Below, piece after piece: positions 9,960 through 18,133 of a stretch of DNA of 64,000 nucleotides. A program made the translations under genes and the position numbers. The notes under the pieces are model-generated. The model ran no database searches. It had not been told where the DNA came from and saw only the letters and a list, made by a program, of their open reading frames with translations. The DNA comes from Deltaproteobacteria bacterium (GTDB lineage Bacteria; Myxococcota_A; Polyangia; Haliangiales; JADYYK01), in assembly GCA_020853705.1 (NCBI GenBank), contig JADYYK010000146.1, forward strand, positions 117,871-181,870, written 5' to 3'. Each line of letters begins with the position of its first letter. Position 1 is the stretch's first letter.

Positions 9960-12182
9960 ATGATGAGCACTCCGTCGCGGCTCATGGTCGTCATCGCAGG
10001 GGTTTTGGGGGTCGGGCTGGTCGGCTGCGAAGGCCCCGAGGGCGCTGACGGCAAGGACGGCACCCAGGGCCCCGCTGGTGACGCGGGTAGTCAGGGGCCG
10101 CAGGGACCCGAGGGTCCGACTGGCCCCGCGGGCCCCACCGGCGACGCTGGGCGCAGCCCGTTCGTGACCGGGCCCGGCGTCAAGCTGACCATCACCGGCG
10201 CGCGCATCGGCGCCGGCATCGCGACGGTCGACTTCAAGATCACCGATGGCGCCAACGTGCCGCTCGACATCGACGGCCTGTATACCGTCGGGGTGGCGCG
10301 GCCGTCGTTCGTGATCGCGCGCCTCGCCGAGGAGTCCTTCGGCGGCCCTGGTCAGTACACCGCCTACACCACGCGCGCCGCCTCCAGCTCGGTCACCGGC
10401 ATCAGCACGCAGCAGGCCGCGGTCGACAGCGGAGGCACGTTCATGGAGCTGGGCGTCGGCGCCGGCACCTACCGCTACGTCTTCAAGACCGCGGTCACGC
10501 CGACGGACATGAACCAGGCCCACGCCATCGGTGGCTACGTGACGCGCACCTTCAACGAGCTGCGCTATGTCGCCAACGACGTCTATCACTTCGTGCCCGC
10601 GGGCGGCCCCCCGCCGACCAAGCGCGAGATCGTGAAGACCACGGCCTGCAACGGCTGTCACGGCACGCTGGCGGCGCACGGCGGCTCACGGCGCGAGACC
10701 GGCCTGTGCATCATGTGCCACAGCGGCCAGACGCTCGACCCCGACACCGGCAATACGGTCGACTTCCGCGTCATGCTGCACAAGATCCACCGCGGCTCCA
10801 GCCTGCCCAGCGTGCTCGCGGTGCCCTCGGTGCCGTACCAGATCATCGGCAACGCCGGCTCGATGCATGACTTCTCGACCGTCGCCTTCCCGCGCGACAT
10901 CAAGCTGTGCTCGACCTGCCACACCGGCGCGCAGGGCGACCGCTGGAAGACCAACCCGACCCGCGCCGCCTGCGGCTCGTGCCACGACGACGTCGTCTGG
11001 GCCGGCCCGACCATGAGCCACAGCGGCGGCGAGCAGCTCGACGACGCGCGCTGCGGCGGCTGCCACCCCGCGACCGGCCCCGCCGGCGTCCCCAGCATCG
11101 CGAGCACGCACGCCGCGGCGTCCGCGGATCCCGCGCTGAAGCCGCTGGTCGTCACCGTGCTCGACGCGCAGAACACCGGCCCGGGCCAGGCCCCGCGCAT
11201 CACCTTCCAGGTCCGCTTCGATGGCCAGCCGCTCGACATCCTGACCACGCCGCTGACCAGCCTGCGCGCCACCGTCGCCGGCCCGAACACCGACTATGCG
11301 CAGTACTTCCAGGTCACCATCCAGCCCTTCGTCGCGGCCGATGGCAACGCCCTCGAGGTGGTCGACCTGGCCCAGGGCACCTTCCGCTTCAGCTTCCCGA
11401 ACACGCCGACGACGATCATCCCGGCGACCGCCAAGGGCTCCTACGCGGTCGGCCTCGAGGGCAACCTGACCCCGACCGGCGGCGTGCGCAACACCCTGGT
11501 CAACCCGGTGTTCTTCTTCAAGGTCACCGACACCACCGCGGTGCCGCGGCGCAAGCTCGTCGATCGCGACAAGTGCAACGCCTGCCACGCCGACCTGGCC
11601 TTCCACGGCGGCTCGCGCAAGGACCCCAACTACTGCGTGATGTGCCACAACGCCAACAACGTGAATGACGAGCGCATGGCGCGCGTCGAAGGCAGCACCA
11701 TCACCGCGCAGCCGGTGCACTTCAAGGTCCTCATCCACAAGATCCACAGCGGTGAGAACCTGACCCAGCAGCCCTACCTCATCGGCACCAGCGCGCCGAC
11801 GCGGACCAACCCGGCGGGGCGCTCGGAGGACTTCGGCGAGGTGCGCTTCCCCGGTGATCGCCGGGTGTGCACCACCTGCCACGTCTCGGCGGCGACCTAT
11901 GCGCTGCCGCTGCCGCTGACCGCGCTGCCGACGCGCGAGGACGACTACACCTGCACCGAGGCTCCCGGGCTGGACGATGACACCTACTGCGACACCCGGG
12001 TCATCAGCGCGACGCGCTTCATGTCGGCCACCGCGGCGGCGTGCACCTCGTGCCACGACGCGCCCTATGTGGTCACCCACACCCAGCTGATGACCACGGC
12101 GCTGGGCGCGGAGAGCTGCGCGACCTGTCATGCGCCAGGCGACACCTTCGGCGTCGATCGCGTGCACGTCCCGCCCCCGTAG
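9960..12182 (+). CDS. OmcA/MtrC-type decaheme c-type cytochrome lipoprotein with collagen-like stretch
   Basis: A 740-residue protein from ATG 9960 (ATG 9963 is equally possible). The signal peptide ends in LVGC. Directly after the lipid-bearing Cys is a run of about 13 Gly-X-Y triplets (GPEGADGKDGTQGPAGDAG and onward), a collagen-like stalk. Then come a beta-rich domain, five CxxCH motifs (CNGCH, CIMCH, CSTCH, CGSCH, CGGCH), a second beta-rich domain and five more (CNACH, CVMCH, CTTCH, CTSCH, CATCH). The split 5+5 arrangement, each half with a preceding beta domain, is the architecture of outer-surface MtrC/OmcA-family decaheme cytochromes that pass electrons to extracellular acceptors. First gene of the electron-conduit operon; probably displayed on the cell surface. 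Confidence 0.88.
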   Translation: MMSTPSRLMVVIAGVLGVGLVGCEGPEGADGKDGTQGPAGDAGSQGPQGPEGPTGPAGPTGDAGRSPFVTGPGVKLTITGARIGAGIATVDFKITDGANVPLDIDGLYTVGVARPSFVIARLAEESFGGPGQYTAYTTRAASSSVTGISTQQAAVDSGGTFMELGVGAGTYRYVFKTAVTPTDMNQAHAIGGYVTRTFNELRYVANDVYHFVPAGGPPPTKREIVKTTACNGCHGTLAAHGGSRRETGLCIMCHSGQTLDPDTGNTVDFRVMLHKIHRGSSLPSVLAVPSVPYQIIGNAGSMHDFSTVAFPRDIKLCSTCHTGAQGDRWKTNPTRAACGSCHDDVVWAGPTMSHSGGEQLDDARCGGCHPATGPAGVPSIASTHAAASADPALKPLVVTVLDAQNTGPGQAPRITFQVRFDGQPLDILTTPLTSLRATVAGPNTDYAQYFQVTIQPFVAADGNALEVVDLAQGTFRFSFPNTPTTIIPATAKGSYAVGLEGNLTPTGGVRNTLVNPVFFFKVTDTTAVPRRKLVDRDKCNACHADLAFHGGSRKDPNYCVMCHNANNVNDERMARVEGSTITAQPVHFKVLIHKIHSGENLTQQPYLIGTSAPTRTNPAGRSEDFGEVRFPGDRRVCTTCHVSAATYALPLPLTALPTREDDYTCTEAPGLDDDTYCDTRVISATRFMSATAAACTSCHDAPYVVTHTQLMTTALGAESCATCHAPGDTFGVDRVHVPPP

Positions 12183-12267
12183 CGGACGGACGGCACGGCA
12201 GGGCACGGCACGGATCAGGGAACGGTCGGATCACGATTGCGGCCACGGCCGCGGATGGGAGAAGACG

Positions 12268-12618
12268 ATGCGCGCTTGGATGTCATTGGGAGCTGCTGCG
12301 ATCTTGGTGCTGGTCTGCCTGCGTCCTGCGCACGCGGACGCCGATGGGGCCAAGGACTGGAAGGCCAAGTGCCAGGCCTGTCATGGCCCCGACGGCAAGG
12401 GCAAGACCAAGCAGGGCGAGAAGATGGGGATCGGGGACATCACCACCAAGGAGTGGCAGGCCACCTTCACCGACGCGAAGATCACCGAGACCATCGAGAA
12501 GGGGCTGAACCGCAAGTCCAAGGACGGCAAGGTCCAGAAGATGACGGCGCTCAAGGGCAAGCTGACGCCGGAGCAGATCAAGGCCCTCATCGCCCACCTG
12601 CGGAAGCTCGCCAAGTAG
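12268..12618 (+). CDS. Small monoheme c-type cytochrome
   Basis: A 116-residue periplasmic protein. The signal peptide (residues 1-22, ending HADADG) is followed by a class I cytochrome c fold with CQACHGPDGKG as the heme site. Met residues near MGIGDI and in QKMTALKGKLTPEQI are candidate axial ligands, the latter in the usual position before the C-terminal helix (EQIKALIAHLRKLAK). A GGGAGAAG sits 4-11 bases before the ATG and defines the start. It lies between the decaheme and first 13-heme genes, so a role as soluble periplasmic shuttle between inner- and outer-membrane modules is likely (inference). Confidence 0.88.
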   Translation: MRAWMSLGAAAILVLVCLRPAHADADGAKDWKAKCQACHGPDGKGKTKQGEKMGIGDITTKEWQATFTDAKITETIEKGLNRKSKDGKVQKMTALKGKLTPEQIKALIAHLRKLAK

Positions 12619-12625
12619 CGCCGCC

Positions 12626-14224
12626 GTGGGCGTCCGGGCACAGGTCGCCTGCATCATCAGCCTGGTCCTCTCGACCAGCTGCTCCAAGGCGCGTCCCCAG
12701 GACGACCAGGCGCCCACCTGTGTGTCCTACAAGGACGAGGTCGCCAGGCTGCTGACCAGCTGTGCCAGCTGCCACTCGGGGGCGACCCCCGCCGCCGGCT
12801 ACGACACCACCAGCTACCTCGGCCTGCTGGCGCCCGGCAGCGACGACACCGCGAATGTCGTCGCTGGCGAGGCGCGCTCGCGGCTGCTGGAGCGGCTCGG
12901 GGCGCCGGGCAGCGACGCCGCGCACAGCGTGCCCGCCGCCACCCTCGCGGCGCTCGGGGACTGGGTGGTCGGCTGCCGGGCCTCGTATCTCGAGTCCTCG
13001 ATCCATCCGCCCGGCCTGCTCGACCGGACCTCGTCCGAGTTCCACGCCAAGACGCTGCGCGCGCTGCGCTACGACTTCGCGGTCTGCGCCCGCTGCCACG
13101 GCGCGGACTTCCGCGGCGGTACCTCGGGCGTCGCCTGCACCAGCTGTCACCAGCAGGGGCCGAACGACTGCTCCACCTGTCACGGCGACCTGCTGCTGGC
13201 GCGCAGCCCGGCGCATCGCAAGCACCTGGCGGGCGGCGCCCTGGGCAGCCCGCTCGACTGCGGCGAGTGCCATCGCAAGCCCGGCGGCATGGGCGACGAG
13301 GGCCACATGTTCCTGGCCGATGGCACGCTGGATCCACCCCCGGTCGAGGTCATGTTCGGCGCCTGGGCAGCGCGCGATCTCGATCCGGCTGGGCGCGCCG
13401 GCCCGCCCAGCTTCAGCGCCGGCGGCGTGCCGGCGAACAGCTGCCAGAACATGTACTGCCACGGCGCCACCCTGGGCGACCCCGCGGCCACGCACACCAC
13501 CCCGGTGTGGTCACCGCTGGGGGTGGATCAGGCCGCGTGCGGCAGCTGCCACGGCACGCCCCCGGCCAGCCACGGCAGCAACCGCGCCGAGTGCGTGACC
13601 TGTCATGCCCCCGTGGTCGATGCCGCCCGCCACATCACGACGCCCGCGCTGCACCTCGACGGCAAGGTCACCCTGGTCGGCGACGGCGGCTGCACCGCCT
13701 GTCACGGCACCGCCGCGGGTGGCCCGGCGCCGCCGCGCGACCTCGGCGGCATGACCTCGCCGAGCGGCCTCGGCGTCGGGGCCCACGCCTCCCACGTCAA
13801 CGCCACCCACGGCCTCGGCGCCCCCATCGCCTGCACCGAGTGCCACCTCATGCCGACCCGGGCGAGCTCGCCCGGCCACCTCGACAGCGACACACCAGCC
13901 GAGGTGTTCCCGGTCGGCGCCGGCATGGTGGCGCGCGCCCGGGGCGCGACCCCGGTGTGGGACCGCGGCAGCGCCACCTGCGCAGGCAACTACTGTCATG
14001 GCAGCGCGACGCCAGTGTGGACCCACACCGGCCAGAGCGAGGCCGGCTGCGGCAGCTGTCACGCGGTGCCGCCCGCGACCGCGATCCACACCGGCTACAC
14101 CACGCTGGCGACCTGCTCCTTCTGCCACCCGAACACCGTGGACACGGCTGGCAACATCCTGGTCACCGGGCCTGCTGGCGCACGGGTCAGCAAGCACATC
14201 AATGGAGTCGTCGATGTGCCGTGA
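12626..14224 (+). CDS. 13-heme c-type cytochrome lipoprotein with CX4CH motifs
   Basis: A 532-residue protein with a GTG start. The signal peptide ends in the lipobox LSTSC. I count 11 CxxCH motifs and two longer CX4CH motifs (CQNMYCH and CAGNYCH). The alternating C-x4-C-H / C-x2-C-H arrangement is characteristic of a domain first described in Geobacter multiheme cytochromes (GSu_C4xC__C2xCH type). The N-terminal 110 residues resemble a planctomycete-type cytochrome region with one CASCH. The gene starts 7 bases after the monoheme gene and overlaps the next gene by 11 bases. It probably transfers electrons in the periplasm or at the outer membrane together with the adjacent beta-barrel candidate. 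Confidence 0.85.
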   Translation: MGVRAQVACIISLVLSTSCSKARPQDDQAPTCVSYKDEVARLLTSCASCHSGATPAAGYDTTSYLGLLAPGSDDTANVVAGEARSRLLERLGAPGSDAAHSVPAATLAALGDWVVGCRASYLESSIHPPGLLDRTSSEFHAKTLRALRYDFAVCARCHGADFRGGTSGVACTSCHQQGPNDCSTCHGDLLLARSPAHRKHLAGGALGSPLDCGECHRKPGGMGDEGHMFLADGTLDPPPVEVMFGAWAARDLDPAGRAGPPSFSAGGVPANSCQNMYCHGATLGDPAATHTTPVWSPLGVDQAACGSCHGTPPASHGSNRAECVTCHAPVVDAARHITTPALHLDGKVTLVGDGGCTACHGTAAGGPAPPRDLGGMTSPSGLGVGAHASHVNATHGLGAPIACTECHLMPTRASSPGHLDSDTPAEVFPVGAGMVARARGATPVWDRGSATCAGNYCHGSATPVWTHTGQSEAGCGSCHAVPPATAIHTGYTTLATCSFCHPNTVDTAGNILVTGPAGARVSKHINGVVDVP

Positions 14225-15467
14225 ACGCTGGGCCGCGCTCGCCCTCGGGAGCTGGCTGCTGGCGCAGCCCGCGCGGGGTGACACCATCGACTTCGAGGCC
14301 ACCACGCTGCTGGCCGGGCGCGCCGATCCGCGCGACGGCCAGCTGCACACCGTGGTGCCGATGCTGGAGACGGTGTCGGGGCGCGCCAGCGCCATCAAGA
14401 ACCCCTGGCTGTGCGACCTCGAGGTCGTGCTGCAGATGTGGGGCGAGATCGACCCCGGTGATCCACGCGACGACCGCTTCAGCAGCGGCGACGTCGATCT
14501 CGGCTACGCCGCCGCCACGCTGGCGCGCGGCCGGGTGGCGCTCAGGGCCGGGCGACAGCTGATCCAGGGCGGCGCGGCGCGCATGCTGCAGCTCGACGGC
14601 GGCAACGTCCAGGTCCGCGTGCGCCGCTTCGGCCTGCAGGGGTTCGCGGGTGTGCCGGTGACGCCCCGCTTCGGGGTCGATCGCGGTGACGGCGCCGCCG
14701 GGGCCCGGGTCTCGTACCGGGCCTCGTTCGAGAGCGAGCTCGGGCTGTCGTTCATCCATGTCGCCGATGACGGCCGCGTCGCCCGTCAGGATCTGGCGGT
14801 CGATGGCCGCTGGGCACCGCATCGCAGCCTGCTCATGTCGGGCCTGGTGCTGTGGAGCATCGCCGAGGAGCGGCTGGCCGAGCTCGACACCCGGTTCTCG
14901 CTGATCCCGTCCAGCAAGCTGGAGCTGTCGGTCGACGTGCGGCGCACCGCGCCCGACCTGTTCCTGCCGCTGAACTCGATCTTCGCGGTGTTCGCCGAGG
15001 AGCGCCGCGACGAGGTCGGCTCCACGCTGGTGCTGAGCGCCAGCCCTGCCCTGCGCCTGCAGGCCGACTACCACGCCCTGGGCCAGGACAGCGGCACCGG
15101 CCACCGTGCCGGCGGCAAGCTCACGCTGATGCCCGGGCGCGCCCGCCGCGGCAGCGTGGGGGTGCAGAGCCGCGTGCTCCGGCTGCCCGACCACGACGGC
15201 TACACCGAGCTGCGCCTGTTCGGGGCCCTGCCGCTCGGCGCCACCGGCTTCGTGACCGGGGATGTCGCGGGCTACCTGCTGGAGGCCCCGATCAACGGCC
15301 AGGATGGCTCGCTGTCGGGGCAGGTCAGCGCGGGCCGCGGCTTCGGGCGCTGGCGCGGCGTCGTCTCGGGTCTGGCTGCGGTGACGCCCTTCGCCGAGCG
15401 CCACTTCGAGGTCATGGCCCGGCTGGTCTATGGCTTCTCGACCCGGATCCGGGAGGACCGCCCATGA
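14214..15467 (+). CDS. Putative outer-membrane beta-barrel of a porin-cytochrome conduit
   Basis: A 417-residue protein with an Ala-rich signal peptide (MCRERWAALALGSWLLAQPARG). The mature part has no Cys-His heme motif and is made of alternating hydrophobic/polar strands separated by charged turns, ending in a strand VMARLVYGFSTRI; this is the pattern of an outer-membrane barrel. The ATG at 14214 has GGAG 6 bases upstream and overlaps the preceding cytochrome gene; ATG 14202 is the alternative. Its place between two 13-heme lipoproteins matches porin-cytochrome complexes (MtrB- or OmbB-like), in which the barrel sheathes a cytochrome. No sequence signature was recognised, so the role rests on context and composition. 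Confidence 0.62.
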   Translation: MCRERWAALALGSWLLAQPARGDTIDFEATTLLAGRADPRDGQLHTVVPMLETVSGRASAIKNPWLCDLEVVLQMWGEIDPGDPRDDRFSSGDVDLGYAAATLARGRVALRAGRQLIQGGAARMLQLDGGNVQVRVRRFGLQGFAGVPVTPRFGVDRGDGAAGARVSYRASFESELGLSFIHVADDGRVARQDLAVDGRWAPHRSLLMSGLVLWSIAEERLAELDTRFSLIPSSKLELSVDVRRTAPDLFLPLNSIFAVFAEERRDEVGSTLVLSASPALRLQADYHALGQDSGTGHRAGGKLTLMPGRARRGSVGVQSRVLRLPDHDGYTELRLFGALPLGATGFVTGDVAGYLLEAPINGQDGSLSGQVSAGRGFGRWRGVVSGLAAVTPFAERHFEVMARLVYGFSTRIREDRP

Positions 15468-16531
15468 TGCGCGCGTCGCGCTGGTGGGTCGTGCTCGCGG
15501 CGCTCGCGACCGTGGGCCTGGGCGCGTGCGCCGCGCTGCTGTCCAGCTCGAAGGCGCCGCGCACCGGCGATCGCATCCTGTTTTCGCACAAGGTCCACGC
15601 CGAGAACGACCTCGAGTGCGTGACCTGCCACGAGGACGTCATCGACTCCAAGACCCTGGTCGGCATGGCGCTGCCCAAGGAGGAGAAGTGTCTGGAGTGC
15701 CACGAGGAGGACAAGACCGCCGGCAAGTGCGACAAGTGCCACGCGCTGCCCAAGACCCCGGGCAGCTATCCCCCGCGTGAGCCGCGCGTCGAGATCTCGC
15801 ACCAGGCCCACGTGCCGCGCGCCAAGGAGGAGTGCAGCAAGTGCCACGCCAGGCTGCCCGAACCCCGGGTCGCCGCCGCGCGCCCGACCATGGGCACCTG
15901 CCGCGGCTGCCACGAGCACGAGCAGGACTTCAGCCAGGGCGCCTGCGTGCGCTGCCACAGCGACCTCAGCCGCTACCCGCTGAAGCCGGTGTCGGCGTTC
16001 TCGCACCAGGGCAACTATGTGCGCCAGCACGGGCCGGCCGCGCGCAGCAGCGCCGACAGCTGCACCAAGTGCCACGAGCAGACCTTCTGCGCCGACTGCC
16101 ACGCCCGCACCGCGCCGGTGCCCATCGAGCTGCGCTTCCCCGAGAAGGTGCTGCGCGACTTCATCCACCGCGCCGACTACCGCACCCGCCACACGCTGGA
16201 GGCCAGGGCAGAGCCGGCGCTGTGCAACCGCTGCCACGGCCAGAGCTTCTGCACCAGCTGCCACACCGCGCAGAACCTGACCCCGACCGCGCTGACGCCG
16301 CGCAGCCCGCACCCGCAGGGCTACTCGTTCCCGGGCGCGAACAGCCACGCTCGCGACGCCCGGCGCGACATCGTCAACTGCGCCGCCTGTCACGACCAGG
16401 GCGCGCGCTCCATCTGCATCGACTGCCACAAGGTCGGTGGCGTCGGCGGCAACCCGCACACGCCGAGCTGGCTGTCGCGGCACGACCACGACGAGATCCG
16501 GCGCAACGGCATGTGCGGGTATTGCCACTAA
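15464..16531 (+). CDS. 13-heme c-type cytochrome lipoprotein
   Basis: A 355-residue protein starting ATGATG at 15464, overlapping the beta-barrel stop (coupled translation). The signal peptide ends in LGAC. Thirteen CxxCH motifs follow (CVTCH, CLECH, CDKCH, CSKCH, CRGCH, CVRCH, CTKCH, CADCH, CNRCH, CTSCH, CAACH, CIDCH, CGYCH), roughly one per 26 residues, and the protein ends exactly on the last motif (GMCGYCH). Additional His residues (FSHKVHAEN, ISHQAHVPRA, FSHQGNY) are likely distal ligands, as in cytochrome c7-like repeats (FSHxxH). It should form a heme wire in or across the envelope, probably with the neighbouring barrel. Confidence 0.88.
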   Translation: MMRASRWWVVLAALATVGLGACAALLSSSKAPRTGDRILFSHKVHAENDLECVTCHEDVIDSKTLVGMALPKEEKCLECHEEDKTAGKCDKCHALPKTPGSYPPREPRVEISHQAHVPRAKEECSKCHARLPEPRVAAARPTMGTCRGCHEHEQDFSQGACVRCHSDLSRYPLKPVSAFSHQGNYVRQHGPAARSSADSCTKCHEQTFCADCHARTAPVPIELRFPEKVLRDFIHRADYRTRHTLEARAEPALCNRCHGQSFCTSCHTAQNLTPTALTPRSPHPQGYSFPGANSHARDARRDIVNCAACHDQGARSICIDCHKVGGVGGNPHTPSWLSRHDHDEIRRNGMCGYCH

Positions 16532-16549
16532 TGCTCTAGGGGAGGTCTC

Positions 16550-17194
16550 ATGCGCCTTGTCATCCTGACTGCTGCAGCGCTCGCCGCCGCGGTCGGCTGT
16601 GCGCGCTCACGCGCCGAGTCGCCACCGGCGCCCGCCCGCGTGGACGCGGCGGTGGCCGGCGATGGCGATGCCGGGGTCGTCGGTGACGGTGACGGTGACG
16701 GTGACGGTGACGCCGAGGTCGACGACGGCGATGGCGGCATCGCCGGCTTCAACGCCGGCCCCATCTTCGCGAGCTCCAGCTACCCGGTGCCGCCACCGCC
16801 CTTCACCGAGGGCGTCTTCCCCTGCATGGACTGTCACGAGAGCATCGAGACCGACCCCACGCCGCGCACGCTGGTCGACGACCACACCGAGATCAAGCTG
16901 CACCACGGCGATCGCGACCGCTGGTGCTTCGACTGTCACAACCCCGACAACCGCGACGAGCTCCGCCTGGCCAGCGGGCGCACCGTGCCCTTCACCGAGT
17001 CCTACCGGCTGTGCGGGCAGTGTCACGGCGACAAGTACCGCGACTGGCGCTACGGCATCCACGGCAAGCGCACCGGCAGCTGGAACGGCAAGAAGCAGTA
17101 CCTGCTGTGCGCGCACTGCCACAACCCGCACGCGCCCCACTTCGCGCCGATCAAGCCGATGCCACCGCCGCGGCGGCCGGGAAGGAGCAAGTGA
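16550..17194 (+). CDS. Tetraheme c-type cytochrome lipoprotein
   Basis: A 214-residue protein with AGGGGAGG 5 bases before the ATG. The signal peptide ends in AVGC. Residues 40-64 are an Asp/Gly-rich linker that includes GDGDGDGD, encoded by five perfect GGTGAC hexamers at 16682-16711. Four heme motifs follow (CMDCH, CFDCH, CGQCH, CAHCH), with WRYGIHGKRTGSW and HNPHAPHF resembling NapC/NrfH-like or class III tetraheme subunits. Directly downstream are a Tat-exported iron-sulfur subunit and an NrfD-type membrane subunit, so this is probably the cytochrome subunit of a quinol:cytochrome oxidoreductase feeding the outer-membrane heme proteins. Confidence 0.85.
   Translation: MRLVILTAAALAAAVGCARSRAESPPAPARVDAAVAGDGDAGVVGDGDGDGDGDAEVDDGDGGIAGFNAGPIFASSSYPVPPPPFTEGVFPCMDCHESIETDPTPRTLVDDHTEIKLHHGDRDRWCFDCHNPDNRDELRLASGRTVPFTESYRLCGQCHGDKYRDWRYGIHGKRTGSWNGKKQYLLCAHCHNPHAPHFAPIKPMPPPRRPGRSK
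16682..16711 (+). repeat. (GGTGAC)5 hexanucleotide repeat inside the tetraheme gene
   Basis: Five perfect tandem copies of GGTGAC encode alternating Gly-Asp in the linker between lipid anchor and heme domain. The unit is a multiple of three, so copy-number change would lengthen or shorten the linker without a frameshift. Confidence 0.9.
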
Positions 17195-17198
17195 CGCG

Positions 17199-18122
17199 AT
17201 GAGCGACAGCGACGCCAAGGACAAGCCCAATCGCCGCGTGTTTCTCAAGATGCTGGGCCAGGCCGCGGCGGTCAGCATGCTGGCCAGCTGCAGCGAGCGC
17301 GACCGCGAGGCCTTCTTCCAGCAGCACTTCAAGGAGCTGTCGAAGGCCGACCTGGCCAAGGTCCTCGAGCGCCTGCAGGCCGAGGCCACCGAGAAGACCA
17401 TCTCCCAGGCCCACCCCGAGGGCCGCGCCGCCAGCATCGGGGTCGAGCCCGCCATGCCCGGCGTGACCTTCGGCTATGCGCTGGATCTGTCGCGCTGTGT
17501 CGGCTGTCGGCGCTGCGTCGACGCCTGCGTCAAGGAGAACAACCAGTCGCGCGACCCGCAGATCCACTGGATCACCGTGCTCGAGATGGAGAAGGAGGGC
17601 GGCGTCGACGTCATGCACTCGAACGCCTACTACGTCGCCGACACGGTGCCGCGCAAGGGCCACTTCTACATGCCGGTGTCGTGCCAGCAGTGTCGCGACG
17701 CGCCCTGCGTCAAGTCGTGCCCGGTGGGCGCGACCTGGCAGGAGCCCGACGGCATCGTCGTCGTGGACTACAACTACTGCATCGGCTGTCGCTGCTGTCT
17801 GGCGTCATGCCCGTATGGCGCGCGCCACTTCAACTGGGCCGAGCCCCACATCCCGCCCGACGAGATCAACACGAACATGCACTACCTCGGCAACCGCCCA
17901 CGACCCAAGGGTGTCGTCGAGAAGTGCACCTTCTGCATCCAGCGCGTGCGCAAGGGGCTGTATCCGGCCTGCGTCGAGATCTGCCCGACCGGCTCGCGCA
18001 AGTTCGGCAACCTGCTCGATCCCGACAGCGAGGTCCGCTACGTCATCGAGAACAAGCGCGTCTTCATCCTGAAGGAGGAGCTGGGCACTCACCCCAAGTT
18101 CTTCTACTTCTACGGCGTGTAA
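17199..18122 (+). CDS. Tat-exported 4x[4Fe-4S] ferredoxin subunit (DmsB/NrfC/HybA type)
   Basis: A 307-residue protein with AAGGAG 11 bases before the ATG. The N-terminus carries a twin-arginine-like motif (NRRVFLKMLGQAA) and a hydrophobic core ending LASC, so a periplasmic, possibly lipid-anchored location is likely. Four cysteine clusters for [4Fe-4S] centres are visible: CVGCRRCVDAC, CQQCRDAPCVKSCP, CIGCRCCLASCP and CTFCIQR with CVEICP. This is the electron-transfer subunit that pairs with NrfD-like membrane proteins in quinone-linked complexes (Nrf, Hmc, Qrc and Cbc types). No molybdopterin catalytic subunit is present, so the complex probably links the quinone pool to cytochromes. Confidence 0.9.
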   Translation: MSDSDAKDKPNRRVFLKMLGQAAAVSMLASCSERDREAFFQQHFKELSKADLAKVLERLQAEATEKTISQAHPEGRAASIGVEPAMPGVTFGYALDLSRCVGCRRCVDACVKENNQSRDPQIHWITVLEMEKEGGVDVMHSNAYYVADTVPRKGHFYMPVSCQQCRDAPCVKSCPVGATWQEPDGIVVVDYNYCIGCRCCLASCPYGARHFNWAEPHIPPDEINTNMHYLGNRPRPKGVVEKCTFCIQRVRKGLYPACVEICPTGSRKFGNLLDPDSEVRYVIENKRVFILKEELGTHPKFFYFYGV

Positions 18123-18133
18123 AGGAGCCGACC

